Source of the DNA: Ichthyophthirius multifiliis
Taxonomy: Eukaryota > Ciliophora > Oligohymenophorea > Hymenostomatida
Assembly: GCF_000220395.1 (NCBI RefSeq)
Contig: NW_004086056.1
Span: 62,001-126,000 of the forward strand
Direction of reading: 5' to 3'
Length of the DNA: 64,000 bases
Program-made: the position numbers and the translations under genes
In this document: piece by piece, positions 39,253 through 51,385 of the stretch
Layout of the letters: the number at the start of each line of letters is the position of its first letter
How positions within the stretch are numbered: the stretch's first letter is position 1
The notes under the pieces: model-generated
The model's input: only the letters and a program-made list of their open reading frames with translations
Database searches by the model: none
What the model was told of the DNA's origin: nothing

Positions 39253-39549
39253 TATTTTGATTTCTTAGAAGAAATCGAAATTCGAATATTACTATGACGA
39301 TCTTGATATAATACTTTCTGATATAAAAATATGCTAGCTAATTTTAATAGTCAAATATAAATAAATGTTCAAAGAATTAAATTCATACGATATATCATTA
39401 AATCACAATATTATAAGAATAAAATTATTCGAAAAATAATTTTTTATGTATTGACGTAAATATAAACTAGCTAATATTTATATTGGCTAAAATTATATCA
39501 AGTTAATCAAAACATTCGAATTTCGCTGTCTTTTTAAGAAATCGAAATA
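39253..39549. mobile_element. MITE-like foldback element with ~80-bp imperfect terminal inverted repeats
   Basis: The left arm from TATTTTGATTTCTTA (39253) and the reverse complement of the right arm ending at 39549 (TATTTCGATTTCTTA) match imperfectly for about 80 bp. Shared blocks include CGAAATTCGAAT, CTTGATATAAT and TAGCTAG. TA dinucleotides sit at both outer ends, as expected for a Tc1/mariner-type target. The ~297-bp element encodes no protein. It lies in intergenic DNA just upstream of the HGH1 gene. Confidence 0.6.
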
Positions 39550-39790
39550 CTTTTATTATTAGAGGATATGTGAAAATAATTTTTTTTAATATTTTTAATA
39601 AATATTTATTATTGTTAATGCTAACAATAAATAATATTGAAGATTTAATAATTATTAAAAAAATTAAAAAATACAGAGTATAAAAAATAAAAAATAATAA
39701 ATTTATACTATTTTATTTAATACATTTGATTAATAAAAAAAAAAAAACTAATAAATAAAAACTAGAACTATAAATATTAATAATTATAAA

Positions 39791-40993
39791 ATGGAGGATT
39801 AAAAATCTAAAGAATAAGAAATAAACCAAGAAACAGCAAATGATTTAGCAGAATTAGTAAAAGACAAGAAAAACGATGTAAAAAAAGGAGCTCTATCTCT
39901 AATTTTACAATGTTCAGCTATTTAATAAAATAGATAACTTTTTGTACAAACAGATTTAATAAAATCTCTACTTAAAACCATGACAGAAACCGTAAAATAC
40001 AACAACAATAAAAATATGTATAAAAAAAAAGGGTTTTAACACTTATATCTTTAAGCAATTTAATAAACTTTACATAAGATGAAATATATTAAAAACAATT
40101 AATAGATTCCAAAAGTACAAACAGAATTGTTTAATTAATAAAAGAAACAATACAAGAGGTTATAGAACTAAATCCCGATAAAAATTAAGAGCAAGGAATA
40201 CATTTTTAATATGAAAGAAAGCATAAATTAACTTGTGAACTCAGTCTTTTATTACTTTCCAATATTACACAGCATGAAGATGGTAAAATAGACTTTTTAA
40301 ATGCAGGAAGTGAAAATATGGAAGGATATAATTTTAGAACTTTATATGAAATATATCTTAAGGATTGTATATAAGATCTTACTATTTTTTTTTCTAATGT
40401 ACTCACAAACATTTCTAGTGATGTGGAAGGAAGAAAGTATTTAATAAGAAAAGAAAACGAATTTTGTTAAAGGTGCTTAAGGTTGATTTTCCATCCAAAT
40501 AGATAAAAAAGACTTGCCATTTTAAAAGCTTTCAGAAATTGTATGTTTGAATATGAAAATAACGAATATATAGAAAATGTTTGCAATAAAGATGTATTTT
40601 TTTAATAAAAAATAAATTTGTGTAATTACAATTATTTATATATTTTTTTAGGTTTAGTTTATTGATAACATTATTAAATTTATTATTATTTTAATTTATT
40701 AAAGCAATAATTTTAATAATTAAAATAAAGATTAGTTAATTATGTGTATATAAAATTTAAATATGAATACTGATCAATTTCAATTCTAAGTTTAAAACTA
40801 AAGTAAACAATAAGATCTTGAAGAACTTAAATTAGCTTTAGATATTCTTCTAACTTTGAGTAATGTTGACTTTAGTGTCTTTAAACCTAGTTATCAAATT
40901 TAAACATTTGATTAAGTTTTTAAGACATTAAAAGATTTAGATTTGGATGAACAAACAAAAGAATAAATTCAAATTATTGATAATATTTATTGA
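39791..40993 (+). CDS. HGH1: HGH1 (BRP16/FAM203) family protein, with one apparent frame break
   Basis: Two exons (39791-40593, 40652-40993) encode about 381 aa. The family architecture is clear: helical ARM-like start (DLAELVKDKKNDVKKGALSL), LTLISLSNLINFT, the HKLTCELSLLLLSNIT repeat, NVLTNISSDVEGRKYLIRKE, a LAILKAFRNCMFEYEN motif (family: RN-CCFE), and a C-terminal helical repeat (LALDILLTLSNVDFSVF). In yeast, Hgh1 works with the chaperonin TRiC/CCT in folding elongation factor 2; that function is carried over by homology. Upstream and downstream frames meet at the nine-A run 40022-40030, which must be one base longer, or a 14-nt GT...AG must be removed there. Confidence 0.85.
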
Positions 40994-41387
40994 AAATATA
41001 TATAAAGTTTATAAATAAGTATTTATAATAATTAAATTTTTGATAATTTTTTTTTATATATATATATAAAATTTTTAATTCTATTTTAAAAAAAAAATTA
41101 AGTTTATATTATTTTTCAAGCCGATCTGAAAAAAAATTATTTATGATCCAAAAACATTTCAATAATATCATAAAAATAATTTTTTTTAATAAAATTAATA
41201 ATTTCTATTTTTAAATAGAAATAATATAAAATAATAGAAAAAGATAAAAATCTTTTGCTCATTAATAAAGTTCTTTTTTTTAGAAAATAAATAGATATAA
41301 TACCTGCATTTTGGAGAACCGAAACAAAAAAAATATTTGAAAAAGTATCATAATAAGTGCATATCCTATTTTATATCTAATAAATGC

Positions 41388-41445
<58 letters not shown>

Positions 41446-41781
41446 ACTTATTCTGATTTTATTATAACATATATTTTATTAATTTATATTTTTCTCTTTT
41501 TTAAAATTAAAAATAAATATTTTTAATTTCTTTAAAAAAAAAAAAAAAAAATTGAATTTTAAAGCATAAATTATATAATTTAAAATATTTATTTATGTGA
41601 TCAAATATATTTAATTATATAATATTTTAAATCTTAATTATATAAAAAAAAAAAACAAATTAAACAGAATTTTTATTTTATATAAAAAAGGATACATTTA
41701 TATACTAAACCATCAAATTTTTAATTTAATTCAATTTTTTTTCCAAATATCAAAAATTATTTTTAAGAGTTTAGTGATTTA
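40994..41781. other. Intergenic with a TA microsatellite
   Basis: A/T-rich. A (TA)n tract lies at about 41397-41440. A short patch at 41110-41350 has slightly more G+C but no supported frame. Confidence 0.6.
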
Positions 41782-42112
41782 ATGAGACATACTATCCTTA
41801 AATTGAAAAATTTATATAAAGCGGCTAAAATAATGAATTTCATTTTTAATGGAAGTACAATAAAAAATATACAAAGGGCTAAATATGGATATTCAGCTTA
41901 ATAAAATTATTGAAATAGAAACAGAAGATGAAAAATTTATAATATTATTTTTTATGCAGAAGCCAAAAAGAGTTTTAACTTATGCTATAGCAGAAAATTT
42001 TGGCAAAAGCTTAATTACACTAAATCTTTTAATTATAAATTGCAATTTCCCTATTTTTAAAAAGCATTTATTTATTTACAAATTTTTTATAATCTTTCTA
42101 ATATTTTACTGA
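41782..42112 (+). CDS. Small hypothetical protein
   Basis: From ATG 41782 a coding-like frame (MRHTILKLKNLYKAAKIMNF) meets a second, clearer frame (MDIQLNKIIEIETEDEKF, then FFMQKPKRVLTYAIAENFGK) that ends in TGA 42110-42112. They join in frame if the 22-nt GT...AG segment 41855-41876 is removed, giving 102 aa. Codon use and G+C are gene-like up to about 42000, then become A/T-rich and hydrophobic, so the true C-terminus may differ or the gene may be a fragment. I recognise no family. Confidence 0.4.
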
Positions 42113-43118
42113 TATAACTAGTTTCATTTTTATAAATTAGCAGGAAATTCTAAAATCGAATTTAAAAGGATTTTAATTTTTAAAAATTAATTTTTCAACA
42201 TTAATTAATATTTAATTAAATTTTATAATTTCTTTTGACATTCCGATTCAAGCCTATGCCCAATATTATTTTATTAGATTAACGCCACCTGACTAGGTAA
42301 AAAGAAATTCCTATACATCTATTGAATTAAGAAGAAGAAAAATTAATTCAGCTGAATGCCTATACATTTGTTTAATTAAGAAGAAAAAAAATTTATTCAA
42401 TTGAATCCATTTTTTTTAAAAAAAAAAATTGTATTGACATTATAATTTTTATAAAAATAAGAAGAATAAACACATGCTCCTTATTTTTAATATTAGAATA
42501 TGATACAATATTTAAGAAATACTAAATTTTAATTATATTTTTTATTCCAAAAAAATAGACACTATCTTCTAATTGAAAGAAAAATTTATTATTTTATAAT
42601 TGAAATTATAAATGTAAAACTAATTGTATCGGCTAAGCCTAAAATTTTTTAAACCAATCTTAAATAAAAGTTCATAAAAAGAAGATCGCTTGAATATTAT
42701 AAACTCCCCCAAATATAAATTAATTTTCTTAAATTATAAATATTTTTAAAAGAAAATATAAGTTCTAATTATAATTTAATTTTCTAAATAAAAAAAATTA
42801 ATAAATAAACTATTTAATGTAAATTAAAAATATTGTTTTTTTAAATAAGATATAATAATTATGGAAGAAAGATGAACTAATTTATTTTATATTTTAACAA
42901 GATTTGATAATTTTTTTAAATAAATAATAAATAAGTTTAAATGCTTTTATTTTCTAAAAATATAAATTATAATGGCTTTATTTTTTTTTATAGAAAAAAA
43001 GAAACATAATTTACTTTATATTTTTATAATAATTTTTATTTCATAAATTATAGTTTTAATATTTAAACAAAATTATAGTTAGATAAACTTAAGTAAATAA
43101 TTTAAAATTAGATCATAA
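42113..43118. other. Intergenic with a tandem duplication and a G+C-richer patch
   Basis: Holds a 49-bp tandem repeat (separate entry), a higher-G+C patch at about 42238-42300 and another at about 42625-42715. Neither patch has an open coding pattern or a recognisable RNA signature. Confidence 0.55.
42310..42407. repeat. 49-bp direct tandem duplication with palindromic unit ends
   Basis: Two adjacent 49-bp units (42310-42358 and 42359-42407), each starting CCTATACAT and containing AATTAAGAAGAA, are about 84% identical. Each ends in a small palindrome (TTCAGCTGAA in the first, TTCAATTGAA in the second), so the palindrome is kept although its centre has changed. Confidence 0.85.
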
Positions 43119-46100
43119 TCAGATATTTTTTTTGAAATAATCAATTAATGTTTTATTTTATTTTTAATTTTTTTATTATTCAAAATTAATATTTTCTCCA
43201 TATATTTATTTATTCTCCTAAATTTTGTTTTAAATTAAATTATTTTTTAAATCTCCTTAATTATTATTTTTTTCATTATTTTCTGTGTTTCTAATATTAT
43301 TTTTACTATATATTATTTAATCTATTTTTTTTATTTCATGTTTATTTTCTATTTAATTTTCTTAATTTAAAATTTTCTAATCTAATGATTTATTTTCTGT
43401 ATATTATTTGATTGAATACTTAGATTTCTTTTTCTTTTTATTTTTTGAAATTTTCTTTTATACGATTGGTAAAGGAGCTATAAAATTTTAATTTTTCAAT
43501 AAAATATATATTGTTGAAGAATTAGAATTCTCACTTTTTTAATTAGAACCTTATTTTGCTTCTTATTATTCATTTAATTAATTATTATATTCTTTTTTTG
43601 TTTAGCTTTCAAACTAATTACTATAATATTGTCCTTCATAATTAAAAAATAAATTTTCATATTATTTAAATCTTTATTATTGTAATTCTATAGGATCTTT
43701 GATACTACATTTTTTACATACATATTCTAACGTTTCGGCCTTATCTATAGTTCCTTTAAAACCTACACAGTCAAAATGATACCATTCTTCACATCTTTCA
43801 CATGCTTATTGAAAAAAAAAAAAAAAAAATATTAATTAATTTAAAATCTGATAATAATTTTATTTACCCATCATTTTATCACCTTCATTATATTTAGTTT
43901 GACATATACAATATAATTAATCTGGTTGTTCTATATTTAAAATAAAAAAAAATATTTAAAATTATTTAAATTTTTTACCATAAATAAAATCAGGTTATAC
44001 CTATTATTCTTGTAACTGTAATTCAAGTTATTATTATTACAGTAATTTTTATTTTTTTCTATATCTCGGTTTTTCTGCATTCTTTATTTTCAAAGTCATC
44101 ATTTTATTTTATTTTTTTATTTTTATACTTGTGTTTACTTTTTCTTATTTAGTATATTAATTTCTTATTTTATTTAATTATTATTAGTATATTTAATAAA
44201 AGCCTTATTTTTTTTATTTATCTTTAAGAATATTTTTATATTTTTGATAAATTTATTATCTGGAATAATATTTATGGTTCATTGTATCCCAAAAAGTATC
44301 CTCCTTTCTAATTTACCTTCTCATATTAAGCATATCGACTTTATGCTATTTCATAACAGAATAATATATTTCATTTTAATCAGAGCTTTCATAATTTTCT
44401 GGAATTATTTAATTGTTTTTATGGTCTTCTTATTCTTTTACTGACTTTTTTTATTTCTTGAAGTTTTTTTATAAATGAAGAATATTTTAGTTCTCATAAT
44501 TTTATATTATTAAATTTGAAATGTATTTCATAAAGGCATTTTCCTCTTCTTTATTAAAAGAAATCTACTTAATTTTTTTCTATGTAAATAGTATTTTTTT
44601 TTCTTTTTTAATTCCTTTTAATTATCCTATCTAAATTCTTTAAACTTTTCAACACTTTTACAAAATTTCAAAATTTCTTCCTAATATAAATATATTATTA
44701 AAATATAATATAGATATATATAAATAAATAAACCTTATATTTTTTTTCTTTATTTTCTATAAATCTAATTATCTACAAAGGTGTATGTAATTCACAATAA
44801 AGTAAATACTATAACCTTTCACTATTCTTAACTTCTAAACAAATATTAGCTCTTCTAGCACATTCAGAATGAAAAGCTTCTTCACAATTACCTTTGGAAC
44901 ATTTAATACAAGATCCAGCATCTTTATATTTTTATAATACAAAATAAATATAAAAAAACTACCTCTTAACTTACAAACTTTACATAACAATTTAAATCTT
45001 GACTTATCAATATTTTCAATTCCTTTAACAAAATTATAATAGTTTCTATCGTCAAAATAGCATTCAGGAGTCCATAAAGTGCATGAAATATGACACCAAA
45101 CATAATTAGGTTTTGGTTCATTATTTAGAATGTTTAAATTAACTTCTTAATCTTTTGTTATAGTAAAGTCATAATAAAGTCCATCTTTTTCTTTATAATC
45201 CTTTTATTATTATTATTAATAAAGATAAAAATTATTTTCGTCTTTATTTATATCGTCTTCAGTTTCGATTTTTTCATATTTATATTTATTAGCTTCATTA
45301 AAGGTGCATTAAGAAGCAAATAAATGATATGATGGATTTATATTTTCAAATGTATTTAAATTTATTTAAATTTTGCTCGGTTTTAATGCTCCTCCTCTTT
45401 TAGGACACAAAGGACACCTCATTAATTACCCTTAAGGTCCAAAATTAACACATAACTCACAAATCCAATCATCGTTTGGAATTTTCAAAATACCATAACA
45501 CCTTTAATGTACTGAAATATTACATTTCGAACAAAATACAATAAGATCATCATCTGCAAAATCTTTATCATTGCAAATTTAACAAGGAATATCTTCGTTT
45601 AAGACTGGATTATTTTGTTTAGTCTTCGAACTATTTTCATGTTTAATGGAAATATTTATTTTAGTATTATTTATATTATTATTGCTTTTATTAATATTTA
45701 ATGTAAAATTATATTATTGCTTTTTTTGTAAATAATTTAAATATTGCTTATCAAATTAATTAAAACAATATATGTCAACTAAAGGATCATCAAAATTAAA
45801 ATCTGATTTCTTATATATTTATTTTTCATTTGCTATTTCTTGTCTCATATTTTTTTTATTTTCATTTTTAAATTATTCAAATCTTATTAATTTTATTCTA
45901 GATCGCATTGATATAAAGATATTATTGTATCTATGTTCTATTTTTTCATAGCCTATAACTTTAATTCTTAACTTTTATATTACTCTTCTTAAACTTCTAT
46001 ATTTGGCATTATAAACTTTTCGTATAAAGAAAAAAGTTCTTTTCGAGTTTGCAATATGTAGATATCATCTTCTTAAGAATAATCTTCTTTTAATTACGCT

Positions 46101-46794
46101 GTTAATTTATAATTTACTGGGTTATTGACGAATTCGTTTTAATTTTTATGATATTTTTATAAAACCATATCTTAAATTATGTTTATTAGCTTTTAAAAAC
46201 TTTAATCTGCTATTTCTAACTTAGGTTTATTACAAGACTTTTTTATATAAATTTTATTAGTGTATTATTTTTAAAATAATTTTATATTTTTATTATTTTT
46301 TTATTTTATATTTATATTTTATTTAATATTTTTTTTTATTTTTTTTAATAAAAAATTATAACTTTTATATTATTTATATTTTTATTTAATTTTGTTACCA
46401 TATCCTATATTCTTATTATTTATTATAAGCTTTATTTTTGTACTTTTTCAAATAATTCATCAAATATTTTTTCTGGATCTTTATCATTAAAAGTGAAGTT
46501 TTTTGGAAAATACTAAGAACAAAAAATAAACCATAAAACTGTAGGAGTCAACTGTTTTACTATTTATATTTTTTTTGTTATAAAGCCAATTATTTATTTT
46601 TACATGGTGAGGCTTTCGATTAATATTTTAATAAATTTTAAAAATCTATTTTTTTTAAATAATTTATTGATTTGACTAAATCTTAATAGGTTTTTTAGTT
46701 TTTTTAACAATATTTCTTTTTAAATTTTTATTTATAAATTTATACTAAAATAATTTATAAATATTTTATTTACTTCAAAAAGTGTACTATCCAT
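43119..46794 (-). CDS. Chromatin reader with PHD, extended PHD and a second PHD finger
   Basis: Eight minus-strand exons (46794-46774, 46715-46604, 46559-46399, 46237-44963, 44921-44734, 44680-43979, 43930-43868, 43804-43119) give about 1069 aa. A first PHD starts near residue 318 (CQICNDKDFADDD...CSKC...HQRCYGI...WICELC). A zinc knuckle (MRCPLCPKRGG) and an extended PHD follow (WCHISCTLWTPE, CKVCKLRDAGSCIKCSKGNC, FHSECARRA), ending near 575. This PHD-knuckle-ePHD cassette typifies JADE/BRPF/AF10 and trithorax-type proteins that read the histone H3 tail. A separate PHD lies at ~820-870 (LYCICQTKYNEGDKMMACER...WYHFDC). No bromodomain or SET domain was seen. Two frame breaks at A runs (T8 45850-45857 and T7 44573-44579 on the + strand) each need one base added. 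Confidence 0.88.
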
Positions 46795-48650
46795 TTTTTC
46801 TATTATATTATCCTACATTTATTTATTTATTTATTAATTATTTTTAATTTATTTATATGTATATAAATGTTTATTTTCTTTAATTATTTATATTTGTTTT
46901 TTTTTGTTAATAATTTTTGTTTTTTTCTTTGTATAGAAATATATGATTTTTTTAATTTAATTAATGTTTTTTTTTAAAGTTATTTATGTTGGCGCCTTTT
47001 TTAATAAATCTAGGTATTTTTAAACTTTCAAATACTAAATATATTTAATTCCTATATTTTTACAAAATTTGGATATATTATAAAGATGATATATTGAAGT
47101 TATAAAAAATTATTATAAGTTATCAACTATATATTATATAATTAAAAAAAATATTATATAATTTATTTTTATATATACTAAAAAAAATTAGGAATTTTAG
47201 TAATAATTTAAAAAAATAAAAATAATAAAATGGTAATTCAAAAAAATAGAACGTATAATTAAAAGTAAAATAAATTTTTAATTTTTAATCAAATATTTTG
47301 ATGTATTTAATTTTTATAATTAACTCATTTTAAGATATTTTAATATAAATTTATTAAGAAATATTCTTTAAATTAAATTAAATATGTAATTATAAAATTA
47401 GTTTATTAATTTTCTTTAAATTGAATAGAACGAAGTTAAAAATACTTAACATTTAAAAGTAATGTTAATTTCAAATATTGGAATTAATCTTTTTATAAAT
47501 ATTTTAATTTTAATTTCTAAATATAATAAATAAAATTTTAAATATCATAAATCTATAATATATTTTTATTTAATTTAAAATAAAATATTTAAAAAATCTA
47601 AAATAATTAGAAAACGACTATATTAATAAATAAATTTTAATTTTATAAAAATAAAATAATATTTATTTAGAATAAATATATAAGCATTTTATTTAAAAAA
47701 TATAAATTATTTAATTATCCTATAAATATTTAATACAAAATAATTAAATACATAAACATATCCAATTATTTATTTATTAAATTTAATTTATTTAAACAGG
47801 TTTTTAAAATTTTTTAATTAGTACGTTTATTAACTATTAATTTTTTAATTAAAAATAAAATTACTTCATAAATTTATAATCTTTTTTAAATTTGTAATAT
47901 TTTTATTTTAAATTTTTTTTCCTAAATAATGAATTAATTTATAATTTATTTTTATTTTTATAAATAATCAACTCACTCTTCTATTTTTTTTTAATTGATA
48001 GTTTAGTAAAAATTTTAAGAAGTTTTTTAAAAATTATTTTACTAAATATAATGTCAATATTGTTTTTATTGTTTTATGCGCTTTTTTAATTAACTTATAT
48101 TTTTTAGAATTAAAGAATTTGACAAAAGTCTATTGATTAATAAAATATTTAGAAGTTTAGTAAAATTGTGAGTATTTTATTTGGTTTATATAGGTTAGCT
48201 ATTTTCTTATTTTTATTTTAAATATTGTTTGTAACTTTCCCTCAAATTCATATTAATTAACTCAACAAATTTTTTACCTATAAGAACATATTAAAATTAT
48301 TGTTTTATTAATTTAAATTTAAATTATTGTTTTATTAATTAAAATTTGTATATTTTAATTCTATTTTTATCCTTATATTTATTTTCATTTTAAAAAGGTC
48401 TTATTTTCGTTTCTTATTAAAAAGAATTTTTTTATGGAAAACTTATTAATTTTATTAAATTATGAATTCTTCTTTTTGAATATTTATATATGGATATTTA
48501 TTAAATTTTTGATTTTAATTATATGATTCTATATTTCTTTTATTGATAATAATATTTTTGTTAATATCAAAGAAATATCTATAACTATATCTATCTTTAA
48601 AAATAAAGTTTAAAATTATATATGCATTTTTTTTTTTTTTTAAATAGCAA
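46795..48650. other. Intergenic, no gene seen
   Basis: About 1.9 kb, very A/T-rich. Upstream flank of the minus-strand PHD gene; no promoter element stands out. Confidence 0.6.
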
Positions 48651-48679
48651 TATATACAATATATACAAAGGCGTCATTG

Positions 48680-49330
48680 ATTTCTTATAAGCTTATAGAA
48701 AGTAAAATTTCTCATTTTTAATGTTTTAAAAGTAAGTAAACTTTCATAAAATTCTATACACATAACCACTTAAGAATATATATATTAATTTATTATTTTA
48801 TCTTATTAAAAATAAATATAAATCTGCGGTATTTAAAATATTATTATAGTTAAATAAATTTTCTTTAAAGGAAATCGTATAACTTCATCATAAAAATAAA
48901 TTTTTGTCAGATATTTTCTAATTTATTACTAAGCATTAATAAATTATTATATTGAAATAAATATATTAGGATTAATCATTTTAATTTAAAATATCAAAGT
49001 TTAAATTTAAATCTGACTAGACATAAATAGCTTAAGAGATTTTATTATTTATATTTTTAATTCAAATCATAATTGAAAACTGGTATTTAATTAAAATGTT
49101 GTATAGTGCAAGGAACTAATTCTATTTATGACAAATTAAAAATATCAATATCGTTTTTTAATAAAGTTATGTTTTCTTTTTCTAATGTTACTTTAAAATA
49201 TGGTCTTGTAATATAATCGTCTTACTTTATTCCTATAGCTAACATAAATTTATAAGGCGATAAATAAGCTTTTAATCGATTACGACTTATTATTTTACTT
49301 ATGTAACTTATACCTATTATTTATAGATAA
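48680..49330 (-). pseudogene. Degenerate copy of a ciliate-type membrane protein gene
   Basis: On the minus strand, protein-like blocks follow one another in different frames. SPYKFMLAIGIKQDDYITRP, FKVTLEKENITLL, IELVPCTIQHFNQIP and NLLSYLC (49270-49020) come first. SDLNLNFDILNQNDQ and QYIYFNIIIYQC follow after a one-base shift, then TKIYFYDEVIRFPLKKIYL. The order (FxLAxGL-like block, PCT-x-HF block, x-LC, IYFNIxxYxC, IYFYD) matches from memory a large ciliate family of putative multipass membrane proteins. The frame changes do not fall in homopolymers and no introns explain them, so I read it as decayed. Ends are approximate. Errors in the assembly remain an alternative. Confidence 0.4.
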
Positions 49331-49621
49331 AATAATTTATATTTTTTTAAAAAATTAGATTTTATATATATGACTTATGATTAAATAATAAAATTCTACT
49401 GTATTTTTACAATGTAAAATGTTTTTTTGAAGTTTGAATTTATTTAGCTACAAAATATATCAATATTTTGAAAAAAATAATGAAAATAATATATTAATTA
49501 ATAAAGTCTTTAAATATTTATTTTCTTTTAATTTTTTTATATTTTTATATGTTTTTTTATTATTTGTTATATAAGATTTAAATATTATTTTAATTTTTAA
49601 AATAAACTTAATTATATAAAA

Positions 49622-51385
49622 ATGTATAAATAATTGCAGAATTAATCTAAATAAAATAATCATTATTAAATATAATAAAATAATGAATCAAAAACAAGTT
49701 AGGAAAACATTCAATTTAATGATTTAAATGAAAAAAGATAATAAATAAACTAAACAAAATAAATAAGTAATTAATTAAAAACAAATTATTGTTATAATCT
49801 TGATTAAATAAAAATTATCTCTCCTCGAAATTCATAATTAAAAAATAATACGAATAATCAGTAAAAAAGTATTTTAAAACAAAATAATTAGCTTGTTAAT
49901 ATAAATGAAATCGCTTAAAAAATAAAATTATAAAATAATAATTAAAAAAACAATTATAATAAAATAACTCATAACTAAATTCCATAACCTAAAACTAATT
50001 AAATAGTAATTAAGTTTCCATAACCATCTTATTTCGATAGAAATTCTTTCAAATCAAAAAGATCATCATCTTAATTTTCTGAAAATACAAAGGATAGATC
50101 GATTAGTAAGCTTTAGTAGAATATAGTGAATAAGAAAGACTAAAACATAAAATAAATAATTGAAAAATAATAATAAAATAATTTTGTAAGTTAATTAAAA
50201 GAATTTTCACAAAACATTCTTTGTAAAGCTTAATAGATTTTTTAAACTAACAAAAGATATGGTTGTAATTGTGATATTAATTTAAAATAAAATGAAACAT
50301 GTTCAAAAGCAATAAATTTTCTTCTTCTAAAATATTAATTAAAAGAGTTAGCTTATTTAAAAGAAACATACAATAAAATAAGTTTGTGTAATATTCCTAA
50401 TATGGAAAAATATTTCTTTTAAATAGAAAAAGATATTTAAAGAACATTACCTTAAATCGAAATGTTCCAATAATAATAATATATAAATAAACTAAAAATA
50501 ATACTAGAAAATATTTCTTTGTATGATCCTAATATCGGTAAATATTTAATTATAGCTTAAATTTTATATATCATTTTTTTTATATTTATAGTTATATATT
50601 TTAATTATTGTTTGTTATAAAAATAGGATATGTTTAAGGAATGAATATGATTGCTGCAAGCCTTCTTTTTCACTGTGAAGAATATATTGCTTTTTGGATT
50701 TTCCAAATGATTTTTGAAAAATTAGAAATGAGAGACATTTATAAATAACGTATAAAAAATTTTTATATATTTTTATTTAATTTAATTTTTTTTTTTGAAA
50801 TAAAAAGACTTACCAGGATTATCTAAACATACATAATTAATTGATATATTGATTTTAAAAAATCTGCCTGATTTGTATTAACATTTAGTATGTATAAATA
50901 TTAAAAAATTAATTGATTATTAATTATTATTTTAAATATATATATAAAAGTGTATTTAATAAATAAAAGTAGATTTTTATTGTTCGCCTTGGTTATTTTC
51001 TTTATTTTCAATAATATTTAACCCTTAAAGATTAGTAATATTTAAAATTATCGTTATTTATATATACAATTTTATTTTATTAATAAAGATTTATTTTTAT
51101 GAATAGATTTATAAAGAAGGATGGTGTATGTTTTATAAAATAGTTTTAGCGTTTTTAACTTATCATAAGGATTAATTACTAGATTTGGAAGCAGGAGAAA
51201 TATTAAAAATACTGACATAATATAACTATAAATTTGAATAATAATAATATTGGGACCTTATTTTAGAAAATTGCAAAATAATATAAATTGATAAAATTTT
51301 TATAGATTATATGTTAAATAATTATGATAATGATAAAAACTAATTTAAAGTTAATATATATAAATATAGGAAACCATTTAAATGA
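49622..51385 (+). CDS. TBC-domain Rab GTPase-activating protein
   Basis: Five exons (49622-50537, 50627-50749, 50808-50887, 50951-51034, 51089-51385) give 499 aa. The N-terminal ~220 residues are Asn/Gln/Lys-rich without a domain. The TBC domain starts near 265 with KDIQRTLP (family R-TxP, where the Arg finger normally sits upstream), then NIGYVQGMNMIAASLLFH (family YCQGM), FWIFQMIFEKLEMRD, CSPWLFSLFSIIF and IYKEGWCMFYKIVLAFL. TBC proteins stimulate Rab GTP hydrolysis in vesicle traffic. The catalytic glutamine finger is present as VQGMN; the arginine-finger motif IxxDxxR reads IEKDIQR. Start ATG 49622 is the one in the reading frame of the TBC exon; a nearer ATG at 49683 is out of frame. Confidence 0.9.

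Noticed and set aside
40206-40412. Minus-strand frame opposite HGH1
   Set aside because: Antisense shadow; the plus strand carries the HGH1 motifs.
42700-42712. CTCCCCCAAA, telomere- or telomerase-template-like
   Set aside because: Single occurrence without CCCCAA repeats or a telomerase RNA fold.
49460-49663. Minus-strand frame starting upstream of the decayed membrane gene
   Set aside because: Almost pure A/T, overlaps the start of the TBC gene, and no family block; probably chance openness under this code.
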